Positions 31,142 through 39,018 of a stretch of DNA of 41,627 nt are shown here, piece by piece (within the stretch, counting starts at the first letter, position 1; every line of letters starts with the position of its first letter). This DNA is from an uncultured Spirochaetaceae bacterium (GTDB taxonomy: Bacteria; Spirochaetota; Spirochaetia; Sphaerochaetales; Sphaerochaetaceae), in assembly GCA_900315435.1 (NCBI GenBank), contig OMYY01000026.1, positions 1-41,627 on the forward strand. Reading direction: 5' to 3'. The position numbers and the translations under genes were made by a program. The notes under the pieces were generated by a model, which did not search any database, was not told the DNA's origin, and was given only the letters and a program-made list of their open reading frames with translations.

Positions 31142-31948
31142 TCAAACTCGCGGTGATTCCAAACGGAGATGCGGCAATCTGGAACGAGTCGTTCCCGCCC
31201 TTGTCCTTGCAGGGGGGGCCAGCGTATGCAGATAGGGCACAAGCCATCCGGTCAGACTCCCGAACGCCGCGCCGACCAGCACGTCGCTGAGGAAGTGGCT
31301 TCCGCCGGCGACCCGTAGCGCTGCGGTGGTGGTGGCCAGCGCATAACTGGCCGCGATGACCGGAATTTTCCACTTCGAGCCGGGGAATTCCTTGCAGAAG
31401 ACGTAGCTGGTGAAGGTTGCCGCGGCGAAACTGGTGGTGGCATGACCGCTGAAGAAGCTGTCATGGTAGTCTCCGTCCTCCAGCTTCGAGGAGGGCGCCC
31501 CCTCGTAATACATGTAGGGGCGGTCGCGGTCGACGAAGGCCTTGGTGAACTCCTTGACCCCCTGGGACAGGAAGACCGTCTCCGCGTACATGGCATAGAT
31601 GGTCGCCCAGTCTTCCTTCGGTGCGGCGAAGAAAATCAGGGGAAACGCGGCGGTGGCATACATGCTCGCCGTGCTGGCTGTGTCCATCGCCTTGTCATGG
31701 TCGTGCATCGCCCAGCGGTCAAAGGCCCAGACGTCATCCTTGTCGCGGACGGCATAGCCGTCAATCCCGTCATCCTTGTCCAGGACCTTGGAGTAGAGTA
31801 TGTCGAAACTGAGCAGTCCTACTCCGCCGGCACCCAAGCCGTAATCCAAAGCGGGGGAGAGATGGAACGGTCCCTGCGCCTCTGCGGCGAGAGGGGAGAG
31901 GAAAAGCAAACTTGCCGCGCAAAGCGCGGCGGCAACATATCGGTTCAT
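31142..31948 (-). CDS. Secreted/periplasmic PAP2-family phosphatase, frameshifted near its end
   Basis: A 268-residue frame with a signal peptide (MNRYVAAALCAASLLFLSPLAAEAQG). The type-2 phosphatidic-acid phosphatase motifs are KAFVDRDRPY (KXXXXXXRP variant), FFSGHATTSF (PSGH variant) and RVAGGSHFLSDVLVG (SRXXXXXHXXXD variant). It probably removes phosphate from lipid or undecaprenyl pyrophosphate at the outer face of the membrane. The last 26 or so residues (PARTRAGTTRSR...) look wrong. In the next frame the sequence reads KDKGGNDSFQIAASPFGITASLTF and stops at 31134, a natural beta-strand ending with terminal Phe. The switch lies at a seven-base C/G run (31212-31218); eight bases would restore the frame. 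ATG 31948 has no ribosome binding site and follows TATGAT by six bases. Confidence 0.82.
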   Translation of the reverse strand: MNRYVAAALCAASLLFLSPLAAEAQGPFHLSPALDYGLGAGGVGLLSFDILYSKVLDKDDGIDGYAVRDKDDVWAFDRWAMHDHDKAMDTASTASMYATAAFPLIFFAAPKEDWATIYAMYAETVFLSQGVKEFTKAFVDRDRPYMYYEGAPSSKLEDGDYHDSFFSGHATTSFAAATFTSYVFCKEFPGSKWKIPVIAASYALATTTAALRVAGGSHFLSDVLVGAAFGSLTGWLVPYLHTLAPPARTRAGTTRSRLPHLRLESPRV

Positions 31949-31954
31949 GTGCCC

Positions 31955-31960
31955 ATCATA
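31955..31960 (-). promoter_or_regulatory. -10 box abutting the PAP2 start
   Basis: TATGAT on the minus strand (31960-31955) ends six bases before ATG 31948, with no ribosome binding site between: another leaderless layout. Confidence 0.5.
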
Positions 31961-31986
31961 TCCAGACTTCTCATGCAGGCGCAATA

Positions 31987-32352
31987 TCAGTCCGGACAAG
32001 AGATTCTCGCCACTTCCTCGATGGTGGTATGGAGTTTGCGGACCAGGTCGCTGTCTGCCGCCCGGTAATAGACTTCCTTTCCTACCCGGCGGGTATCCAA
32101 CAGGCCCGCCGCCTTCAATAGCCGGAGGTGGTGGCTGACTGCCGGGCTGGACATCCCTACCAGGGCCGCGATATCCAGGACGCACTCCTCGGTATGGCAG
32201 AGAAGCCAGAAAATACGAAGCCGGGATGGGTCTCCCAACTGCTTCAATGCCTCGCTGACTGCGGCGATCGTCTCGTTGTCCGGCATGTCGGAGACAATCC
32301 TCCGCTGGACTTTCTCGTCATGATGGTGGTGTGGCAGGCTCTGCTCGGACAT
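31987..32352 (-). CDS. ArsR/SmtB-family metal-sensing repressor
   Basis: A 121-residue winged-helix repressor, starting at ATG 32352 behind AGGAGGAG. The recognition region is DIAALVGMSSPAVSHHLRLLKAAGLL, followed by the wing (RRVGKEVYYRAAD). The alpha-3 metal motif ELCVCDL of CadC-type sensors is EECVLDI here, so one Cys is gone. The N-terminal region, where relatives have a CXC pair, has a HHHH run (LPHHHHDEK). A Cys lies three residues from the end. It diverges from a Zn/Cd/Pb ATPase gene, so it should release DNA when that metal is in excess. The mixed His/Cys ligand set suggests zinc preference, an inference. Confidence 0.9.
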   Translation of the reverse strand: MSEQSLPHHHHDEKVQRRIVSDMPDNETIAAVSEALKQLGDPSRLRIFWLLCHTEECVLDIAALVGMSSPAVSHHLRLLKAAGLLDTRRVGKEVYYRAADSDLVRKLHTTIEEVARISCPD

Positions 32353-32372
32353 GGTCGGCTCCTCCTGCAAGG

Positions 32373-32402
32373 AATATACAGGCGAAGGAAAAAAGAGAGC
32401 AA
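32373..32402 (-). promoter_or_regulatory. Promoter of the ArsR-family gene
   Basis: On the minus strand TTGCTC (32402-32397) and TATATT (32378-32373) are 18 bp apart, leaving a leader of about 15-20 bases that carries AGGAGGAG before ATG 32352. Confidence 0.55.
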
Positions 32403-32432
32403 GATGTTGTTGCCCCTTGCATGCACATTGTA

Positions 32433-32461
32433 TTGACCTCTTGGAAGGAACGGAGTATCGT
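32433..32461 (+). promoter_or_regulatory. Promoter of the P-type ATPase gene
   Basis: TTGACC (32433-32438) and TATCGT (32456-32461) are 17 bp apart. Start of transcription near 32468 falls just before the inverted repeat at 32472-32489. Confidence 0.65.
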
Positions 32462-32471
32462 ATGGTAAAAG

Positions 32472-32489
32472 ATTAAATAGATGTTTAAT
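32472..32489. promoter_or_regulatory. ArsR/SmtB operator candidate
   Basis: ATTAAA (32472-32477) and TTTAAT (32484-32489) form an inverted repeat around six bases, at the predicted transcription start of the ATPase gene. AT-rich inverted repeats of this size are usual binding sites for CadC/SmtB-type repressors, and the repressor gene is divergent from here. Confidence 0.65.
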
Positions 32490-32515
32490 TGATTATATGA
32501 GGAGATGAGAATCAT

Positions 32516-34405
32516 ATGGAACAGGAGACAAGACGGAAATGGATCCGTGTCGCAGTCACCTCGGTATTGCTGGTTGGACTGAAGATCGTGGAGAAGAGCC
32601 AACGGTTTCCCATGCTGGTTCTGTTTCTCCTCTATCTGGTTCCCTACCTGGTGATCGGCTATGACGTCCTGGCCGAGGCTTGGGAAGAGATCCGGGAGGG
32701 AGAAGTCTTCAGCGAGGATTTCTTGATGGGAATCGCCACCATCGGAGCTCTTGCGATCGGGTTCCTGCCAGGGGCCAAACCTGAGTTCACCGAGGCGGTC
32801 TTTGTCATGCTCTTCTTCCAGGTCGGCGAGATCTTCGAGGATATGGCCGAGGACAACAGCCGCAAATCGATCACCCAGCTTATGGATATCAGGCCCGATT
32901 CGGCCAATGTCGAGAGGGAAGGGAAGATACTGGTTGTGGATCCTGGCGAGGTGGCTGTCGGGGAAACCATTGTCGTCAAGCCTGGCGAGAAGGTGCCGAT
33001 GGACGGCGTGGTGGTCGAGGGCGTTTCCAGCCTGGACACCGTCGCCCTGACCGGAGAAAGCATTCCTCGCGAGGTTTCCGTGGGTGATGCCGTGTACTCC
33101 GGTTGTGTCAACCAGCGCGGCCTGATCCGCGTGCAGGTCTCCAAGGTGTTCGGGGAGTCGACCGCATCGAAAATCCTGGAGTTGGTCGAGCATGCCAGCG
33201 AGGGAAAAAGCCATAGCGAGCGTTTCATCACCCGCTTCGCCCGTGTCTACACGCCGGTCGTGGTGGTTTCGGCGATTGCCGTCGCCTTCCTGCCACCTCT
33301 TTTTTCTGGCGATTTCCTGGCGAGCTTCTCCATCTGGCTGATTCGTGCGCTGACGTTCCTGGTGGTCTCCTGCCCCTGCGCATTGGTCATCTCGGTGCCC
33401 CTGACCTTCTTCAGCGGCATCGGATGCGCCTCGAAGCATGGCATCCTGGTCAAGGGATCCAACTATCTTGAGGCGCTTTCCAAAGCGGGTGTCGTGGTCT
33501 TCGATAAGACCGGGACGCTGACAAAAGGGGTTTTCGAAGTGACTGCCGTCCATCCTTCCGAGATGGACGAGACCCAGCTTTTGCATCTCGCCGCCCATGT
33601 CGAGCGCTACTCGACCCATCCGATCGCCGCCTCGCTACGGGCCGCCTACCCGCATGAGTCTGACACTTGCACGGTGGAGGACGTCGAGGAGATTGCCGGA
33701 CAGGGGGTCCGTGCCGTGGTCAACGGCAAGGTGGTCTGCGTCGGTAATACAAGGCTGATGGATGCCGTGGGCGCCCAGTGGAAACCTTGCGAGAAGACGG
33801 GCACGATCATCCACGTCGCGGTCGACGGCGTCTATGCCGGCCATATCGTGATTTCCGATGCCATCAAGAGCGATTCCAAGGAGGCCATCCAGCATCTGAA
33901 GGCTGAAGGTGTGCAAAGGACCGTCATGCTGACCGGGGACCGGAAAGAGGTCGCCGAGTCGGTCGCCAAGGCACTTGGACTGGACGACTGGCATGCCGGG
34001 CTGCTACCTGCCGGCAAAGTCGACTGGGTCGAGAAACTCCTCGCGTCGAAGGGGAAGGGCCGCACCTTGGCCTTCGTCGGTGATGGCATCAACGACGCGC
34101 CGGTGCTCGCAAGGGCCGATGTCGGAATCGCCATGGGCGCGATGGGCAGTGACGCCGCCATCGATGCCGCGGACGTGGTGCTGATGGACGACAGGCCTTC
34201 GAAGATCGCCTTGGTGGTCCGCATCGCCCGCCATACGCTTGCGATCGCCAAGGAGAATGTGGTCTTCGCCATCGCCGTCAAGGTTGCGGTCCTGATCCTG
34301 GCTGCCCTTGGACTGGCGCCGATGTGGCTGGCCGTCTTTGCCGATGTCGGCGTCATGGTCCTGGCGGTGCTCAATGCGACCCGTGCCTTGAAGCAGAGGG
34401 CCTGA
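32516..34405 (+). CDS. zntA: Zn/Cd/Pb-exporting P1B-type ATPase (ZntA/CadA type)
   Basis: A 629-residue heavy-metal exporting ATPase. Motifs in order: TGES (179-182, actuator), the transmembrane metal site SCPCAL (CPC 286-288), phosphorylated Asp330 in DKTGTLTKG, TGDRKE, and GDGINDAP. Asp610 lies in the last TM segments (FADVGV). CPC together with this late Asp marks the P1B-2 group that exports Zn, Cd and Pb. There is no N-terminal HMA domain, and the protein starts almost directly with membrane helices, so it is shorter than E. coli ZntA (about 730). ATG 32516 follows GAGGAG at some distance (11 bases). It is preceded by its own promoter and operator and diverges from the ArsR-type repressor. 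Confidence 0.93.
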   Translation: MEQETRRKWIRVAVTSVLLVGLKIVEKSQRFPMLVLFLLYLVPYLVIGYDVLAEAWEEIREGEVFSEDFLMGIATIGALAIGFLPGAKPEFTEAVFVMLFFQVGEIFEDMAEDNSRKSITQLMDIRPDSANVEREGKILVVDPGEVAVGETIVVKPGEKVPMDGVVVEGVSSLDTVALTGESIPREVSVGDAVYSGCVNQRGLIRVQVSKVFGESTASKILELVEHASEGKSHSERFITRFARVYTPVVVVSAIAVAFLPPLFSGDFLASFSIWLIRALTFLVVSCPCALVISVPLTFFSGIGCASKHGILVKGSNYLEALSKAGVVVFDKTGTLTKGVFEVTAVHPSEMDETQLLHLAAHVERYSTHPIAASLRAAYPHESDTCTVEDVEEIAGQGVRAVVNGKVVCVGNTRLMDAVGAQWKPCEKTGTIIHVAVDGVYAGHIVISDAIKSDSKEAIQHLKAEGVQRTVMLTGDRKEVAESVAKALGLDDWHAGLLPAGKVDWVEKLLASKGKGRTLAFVGDGINDAPVLARADVGIAMGAMGSDAAIDAADVVLMDDRPSKIALVVRIARHTLAIAKENVVFAIAVKVAVLILAALGLAPMWLAVFADVGVMVLAVLNATRALKQRA

Positions 34406-34419
34406 TCTTTCCATCGGTT

Positions 34420-34443
34420 GGCGGCAGATCTCCTGTTGCCGCC
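34420..34443 (+). terminator. Hairpin after the ATPase gene, doubtful terminator
   Basis: GGCGGCA (34420-34426) pairs with TGCCGCC (34437-34443), loop of ten bases, 15 bases after the stop. No T-run follows, so terminator function is uncertain. Confidence 0.4.
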
Positions 34444-34450
34444 ATATCTC

Positions 34451-34537
34451 TCCGTGTTGCGCAAACAAGATATCCGCATGCAAATTCTCTGAAGAAACAG
34501 CAAAATCGGCTATTCGAAAATTTCCGTGTTGTGTAAA
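34451..34537. repeat. Pair of 15-bp direct repeats upstream of the DUF4954 gene
   Basis: TCCGTGTTGCGCAAA (34451-34465) recurs as TCCGTGTTGTGTAAA (34523-34537), two mismatches, 72 bp apart. The first contains the palindrome TTGCGCAA; the second overlaps a possible -10 (TAAAAT, 34534-34539). They may be paired protein-binding sites. Confidence 0.45.
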
Positions 34538-34547
34538 ATAGCTGTTG

Positions 34548-34577
34548 GGGATCAGGAGTCGGCACAGACCTGATTCC
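34548..34577 (+). promoter_or_regulatory. Leader hairpin before the DUF4954 ribosome binding site
   Basis: GGGATCAGG (34548-34556) pairs with CCTGATTCC (34569-34577), with one G-U pair and a 12-base loop. It ends five bases before GGGAGG of the DUF4954 gene and could affect translation. Confidence 0.4.
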
Positions 34578-34593
34578 TTTCGGGAGGTGGTTT

Positions 34594-36732
34594 GTGAATC
34601 GCATTGTCCCCCTGGCTTCATTCGGGTATGGCTTCATCGAGGCTCCGTATCTCCCGGACGGAAAGGATGAGTGGTATCTCAGAAACAAGCAGAACCCGGG
34701 CTCATGGCGGCATCTGACCGATGGGGAAATACGGTTTCTGGAAGCGGAAGGCAACAGCTCGCCGGCGTGGAACGATGTCTTGGTTTCCAATCCGTTCGAC
34801 CCTTCGTGCATACGGTTTTGCTCGTTTTACGGCCTTGTCCGCCTTGGAGCCATCCAGCCAGAGACGCTTCGCTTTCATGATTTCGAGGCGCCTGAAGGAC
34901 TGTACAACAGCCGGATCATCAGCTGCGATATCGGCGACCATGTCTCGATTTCCGATTGCTCCTATATCTCCCACTACCTGATCGGCAACCGCGTCATCCT
35001 GCACGAGAACGGAGAGATCCAGTGCACCAACCATGCCAAGTTCGGAACCGGAATCGTCAAGGAGGGTGAGGACGAGTCGGTACGGGTGACCATCGCGGTG
35101 ATGAACGAGGCGGAGGGCAGGGCGGTCATCCCTTTCAGGGACATGACCATCGGGGATGCCTGGCTCTGCGCCAAGCACCGGGAGGACAAGCCCTTGATGG
35201 AGGCGCTTGCCGGACTGACGGAAAAGACGATGAGCCACAAGCGAGGCTACTACGGCACCATCGGAGACGATTCCGTCATCAAGGGGACCCGGATCATCAA
35301 GGATGTGGAGACAGGCCCTGCCTGCTACATCAAAGGGGCTAACAAGCTGAAGAACCTCCACATCTCCTCAAGCGAGGATGAGCCGACCCAGCTGGGCGAG
35401 GGCATCGAGCTGGTCAATGGCATCATCGGTTACGGCTGCCGGGTCTTTTACGGGGTCAAGGCGGTACGTTTCATTCTGGAGGACCGCGTCAACCTGAAGT
35501 ACGGGGCGCGGGTGCTCAATTCCATCATCGGCGACAACTCGACCATCAGTTGCTGCGAGGTGCTCTCCAACCTGGTCTTTCCCGCCCACGAGCAGCATCA
35601 CAACAACTCCTTCCTGATCGCCACCTGCATCAAGGGCCAGAGCAACATGGCCGCCGGCGCCAATATAGGCAGCAACCACAACTCCCGCGGAGCGGATGGG
35701 GAGCTGGTCGCCGGACGCGGTTTCTGGCCTGCCCTTTCCAGCACGCTGAAGCACAACTGTTCCTTCGCCTCCTTCACTCTGATCACCAAGGGCAACTACC
35801 CCTACGAACTGCACAATCCGATTCCCTTCGCCCTGATTTCCGGTGACCGGGGAAATGGACGGGTGGTGATGCCGGCCTACTGGTGGCTCTATAACCTGTA
35901 CGCGCTTGAGCGCAACAGCTGGAAATTCCTCGCCCGGGACAAACGAAAGCATCCCAGGCAGATCTACGAGACCGACTACCTGGCTCCGGATACCGTCCAC
36001 GAGATCCTTGCGGCCATGCGCCTGCTGGAGGAGTGGACCGAGGAGGCATGGGCCAAACGCCATGCCGGGCGGGCAAAGGGAGCCTCGCTCTTGGAGAAGG
36101 GCAAGCTGGGAGACCTGGTGGTCGAGGCGAAGCAGTTCGAGAATTCCGCTTTCCCCGTCGAGGTCGTCAAGGCTTCAGAGGGGTACCGGGCCTACAAGGA
36201 CATGCTTTCCTATTATGGGGAGAAGAGCCTGTTGGTCTATCTTTCCGCAACTGGCGAGAGCCTTTCCGCTTTCGACAAGCGAACCGCGGGAGCGATGCTT
36301 CCTTGGGAGAATGTCGGAGGGCAACTGATCCGCAAGGACCATATGGACACGTTACGCCACGACATTCTTACGGGAAAAATTGACAGTTGGGACGGAGTGC
36401 ATCAGGCATACCGGGAATTCGCCACCCATTACGAGGAGGAAAAGGCGGTGCTCGGCATCCAGGTTCTCCGCATGCTTGCCGGCCATGCGCATCTGACCGA
36501 AAAGGATTGGGCCAAATGCCTGCAGCACCTGGCTGATGTCAGGTCCTACATAGAGATGCAAGTCTACCTGACCAAGGAGAAGGACTACCAGAATCCCTTC
36601 CGCATGGTCACCTATGAGAACGAGGCGGAGCGGGATGCGGTGCTGGGCAAGGTGGACGACAACCCCTTCATCCTGCAAAGCAAGAAGACGACCCAATCCC
36701 TGTTGGCTTTGACGAAACGGGTCAGTTTCTGA
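34594..36732 (+). CDS. DUF4954 family protein (left-handed beta-helix)
   Basis: A 712-residue cytosolic protein of family DUF4954. The N-terminal 450 residues contain hexapeptide-like repeats (for example IGDHVSISDCSYISHYLIGNRVIL and later IIGYGCRVFYGVKAV) pointing to a left-handed beta-helix, as in sugar-nucleotide acyl- or nucleotidyltransferases. The C-terminal third is helical. Members are found in Bacteroidetes and spirochaetes; the fold and the conserved segment HEQHHNNSFLIATCI suggest an enzyme acting on nucleotide sugars, but no reaction is proven. GTG 34594 follows GGGAGGTGG. It is the first of a set of genes with short gaps (HD hydrolase follows after 11 bases). Confidence 0.8.
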   Translation: MNRIVPLASFGYGFIEAPYLPDGKDEWYLRNKQNPGSWRHLTDGEIRFLEAEGNSSPAWNDVLVSNPFDPSCIRFCSFYGLVRLGAIQPETLRFHDFEAPEGLYNSRIISCDIGDHVSISDCSYISHYLIGNRVILHENGEIQCTNHAKFGTGIVKEGEDESVRVTIAVMNEAEGRAVIPFRDMTIGDAWLCAKHREDKPLMEALAGLTEKTMSHKRGYYGTIGDDSVIKGTRIIKDVETGPACYIKGANKLKNLHISSSEDEPTQLGEGIELVNGIIGYGCRVFYGVKAVRFILEDRVNLKYGARVLNSIIGDNSTISCCEVLSNLVFPAHEQHHNNSFLIATCIKGQSNMAAGANIGSNHNSRGADGELVAGRGFWPALSSTLKHNCSFASFTLITKGNYPYELHNPIPFALISGDRGNGRVVMPAYWWLYNLYALERNSWKFLARDKRKHPRQIYETDYLAPDTVHEILAAMRLLEEWTEEAWAKRHAGRAKGASLLEKGKLGDLVVEAKQFENSAFPVEVVKASEGYRAYKDMLSYYGEKSLLVYLSATGESLSAFDKRTAGAMLPWENVGGQLIRKDHMDTLRHDILTGKIDSWDGVHQAYREFATHYEEEKAVLGIQVLRMLAGHAHLTEKDWAKCLQHLADVRSYIEMQVYLTKEKDYQNPFRMVTYENEAERDAVLGKVDDNPFILQSKKTTQSLLALTKRVSF

Positions 36733-36743
36733 ACAATGGGCTC

Positions 36744-37379
36744 ATGGATTGGAATCAGCTGGAATCAGAAATCAAGGAAGTGTTCCGAGGTGACGCCTCG
36801 GGACACGATGCCGCCCACACGCTACGGGTGGCCAACCTGGCCCGCGCGATAGCAAGGGAGGAAGGGGCCGACGAAGAGCTCTGCCGTCTCGCCGCCCTGC
36901 TCCACGATGTCGACGACTGGAAACTGGTCGGTGGGGCGATGGGGCAGAGTACCCGTGCCCGGGCCCTGATGGCCCGCCATCACATCGGCAAGGACACCCA
37001 GGAGCAGGTGGTGGGGATCATCGCATCGGTTTCTTTCAAAGGAACCGACTCGGTTGTTCCCCCGACACTGGAGGGAAAGGTGGTCCAGGACGCTGACCGG
37101 CTGGACGCCATAGGCGCCATCGGCGTCGCCCGCGCCTTTGCCTACGGAGGCGCGCACGGGCGGGTGATGTACGACCCGGAGATTCCTCCTCGACCGGACA
37201 TGGACGAGAAGGCTTACATGGCTAACCGTGGCACGACCATCAACCATTTCTACGAGAAGTTGCTTCTGCTTGGGGATATGATGCAGACGGCGGCCGGGAA
37301 GACGATCGCGGCCAGCCGGCATGCCTATCTCAAGGCGTTCTTGGAGGAATTCCTCGCCGAATGGCAGGGAAATCGTTAA
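36744..37379 (+). CDS. HD-domain phosphohydrolase, YedJ-like
   Basis: A 211-residue HD-superfamily hydrolase. The metal ligands are GHDAAHTLRV (His25), LLHDVDD (His54-Asp55) and DADRLDAIGAIG (Asp near residue 116), in the order and spacing of E. coli YedJ. These enzymes are thought to remove phosphate from small nucleotides or related compounds in the cytosol; specificity is unknown. ATG 36744 lies 11 bases after the DUF4954 stop, with no strong ribosome binding site (CAATGGGCTC), so it is likely coupled to that gene. Confidence 0.88.
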   Translation: MDWNQLESEIKEVFRGDASGHDAAHTLRVANLARAIAREEGADEELCRLAALLHDVDDWKLVGGAMGQSTRARALMARHHIGKDTQEQVVGIIASVSFKGTDSVVPPTLEGKVVQDADRLDAIGAIGVARAFAYGGAHGRVMYDPEIPPRPDMDEKAYMANRGTTINHFYEKLLLLGDMMQTAAGKTIAASRHAYLKAFLEEFLAEWQGNR

Positions 37380-37447
37380 AGGCAGAGTCTGGTTTATTGC
37401 CCAGACGGGCGGTTGCGTGTAAGGTGAATCTAAGAGAGGAACATTGA

Positions 37448-38680
37448 ATGGCCATCCATATTCTAGAAGAGGCGAATCGGTGTCTGCAGTGCAAGAATCC
37501 CCGGTGCCGGACCGGTTGTCCGATTCAGACCAATATTCCCGAGATGATTAGGTTGCTGAAGGAGAACAGGACGATGGATGCCGCGGAGATGTTGTTCGAG
37601 AACAATCCCCTGTCGGTCATCTGCTCGCTGGTATGCGACCATGAGAAGCAATGCGAGGGCCATTGCATCCGCGGCATCAAAGGTTCTCCTATCAGCATTG
37701 GCGCCATCGAGAACTATATCAGCGATTCCTGTTTCGACCGTATCGCCCTCAAGAGGGAGCCGAAGAACGGCATGAAGGTCGGCGTCATCGGCAGCGGGCC
37801 GGCTGGAATCACCATCGCCATCCTGCTTGCCAGCCGGGGCTACATGGTCACCGTCTTCGAGGTGAAGGACAAGATTGGCGGCATCATGCGCTACGGTATC
37901 CCCGAGTTCCGGCTTCCGAAGTCGATTCTGGACCGCTACTACAAACGCATGCGTGAGCTGGGGATTCTTTTCCGCCCGAACTTCGCCATCGGCGGGTCCC
38001 TCTCGATCCAGGACCTGTTCAAGGACGGATACAAGAGTGTCTTCATCGGTACCGGCGCTTGGCGGCCCCGCCATCTGAACATCCCCGGTGAATCCTTCGG
38101 CAACGTCCATTACGCGATCAACTATTTGAACAACCCCGACGTCTACGAGCTGGGAAACGACGTGGCGATCATCGGGGCCGGCAACTCCGCCATGGACGTG
38201 GCCAGGACCGCCATCCGCCATGGGAGCCGGAACGTCACCATCTACGTGCGCCGCGACAGTTGCTCCGCTTCGGCTGACGAGCTCCAGTACGCCCAGCTTG
38301 ACGGAGTGCGCTTCGAGTACCACAAGGCTCCGACCCGGATCACCGATGACGGCCTGTACATCTGCGACACCCACCAGGACGAGAATGGGCATACGGTGCT
38401 CGACGAGGCGACCGCGAAGTTCGTGCCTGCCTCCACGATCATCATCTCCGTCAGCCAGGTGCCGCAGGACCGTCTGGTCAACCGCGACAAGGAATTGCAG
38501 CTGAACGAGAAAGGTACCTTGAAGGTGGACCAGAACGGCGAGACGACCATGCCGGGCGTCTTCGCTTCCGGAGATGTCGTCACCGGTGCGGCGACGGTGG
38601 TGGCCGCGGTCGCCTATTCCAAGAAGATAGCCGACGACATGGACCGCTACATGCAGTCCTTGCCGAAGGATGGGCAGTAA
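37448..38680 (+). CDS. GltD-like FAD/NAD(P) oxidoreductase with N-terminal Fe-S domain
   Basis: A 410-residue protein related to the small subunit of glutamate synthase, NfnB and the dihydropyrimidine dehydrogenase domain. The N-terminal cysteine-rich domain (Cys12, Cys15, Cys20, Cys24 in RCLQCKNPRCRTGCP, then CSLVCDHEKQCEGHC) should bind two 4Fe-4S clusters. FAD-binding GVIGSGPAGITIA begins at about residue 112. The NAD(P)-binding VAIIGAGNSAMDVA is at about 240, and the FAD-closing motif MPGVFASGDVVTGAATV is near the end. No large glutamate synthase subunit is encoded nearby, so it may serve another partner. ATG 37448 follows AGAGAGGA. Its TAA overlaps the ATG of the next gene (TAATG). Confidence 0.9.
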   Translation: MAIHILEEANRCLQCKNPRCRTGCPIQTNIPEMIRLLKENRTMDAAEMLFENNPLSVICSLVCDHEKQCEGHCIRGIKGSPISIGAIENYISDSCFDRIALKREPKNGMKVGVIGSGPAGITIAILLASRGYMVTVFEVKDKIGGIMRYGIPEFRLPKSILDRYYKRMRELGILFRPNFAIGGSLSIQDLFKDGYKSVFIGTGAWRPRHLNIPGESFGNVHYAINYLNNPDVYELGNDVAIIGAGNSAMDVARTAIRHGSRNVTIYVRRDSCSASADELQYAQLDGVRFEYHKAPTRITDDGLYICDTHQDENGHTVLDEATAKFVPASTIIISVSQVPQDRLVNRDKELQLNEKGTLKVDQNGETTMPGVFASGDVVTGAATVVAAVAYSKKIADDMDRYMQSLPKDGQ

Positions 38681-38958
38681 TGGCCCGTAGGCCCAAGATT
38701 ACCATCACTGTCGTCGACCGCAAGGGTTCCTGCCCCTGCCACAGGGGGCATGTGCCCGGACAGTCCTTCGATTTTGATACCGAGCGGGGCAAGCTCTGCC
38801 CGATGGCGATGCACATCGCCTTCCCCTATATCGACATCCTCCGTTACGGTGGAAGCTTCCCCGGGGAGAAACCGGGAGAAGCCACTTTCTGCTGCAGCGA
38901 TGTGGAGACAATCAATGTCTTCCATATCAGAAGGGAAGAAGACCGGGGCACATCCTGA
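38680..38958 (+). CDS. TIGR04076 family protein
   Basis: A 92-residue protein recognised from the TIGR04076 pattern: an N-terminal strand (ITITVVDRKGSCPCHRGH), then LCPMAMHIAFPYIDILRYGGSFP, then FCCSDVETINVFHIRR. Four conserved-looking cysteines may bind a metal or take part in redox chemistry. Function is unknown. ATG 38680 shares its A with the stop codon of the GltD-like gene, so the two proteins are translated together and may work together, for example as a small partner of the oxidoreductase; this is inference. Confidence 0.8.
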   Translation: MARRPKITITVVDRKGSCPCHRGHVPGQSFDFDTERGKLCPMAMHIAFPYIDILRYGGSFPGEKPGEATFCCSDVETINVFHIRREEDRGTS

Positions 38959-39018
38959 AGCCTGCAATCTTCGCCATCCTGCCTTCCTTTCCGCTGGAAC
39001 AAGGGAGGCTCTTTGGCT

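Noticed and set aside
34420..34443. Firm terminator after the ATPase gene
   Set aside because: The stem is good but the loop is long and no T-run follows; listed at low confidence only.
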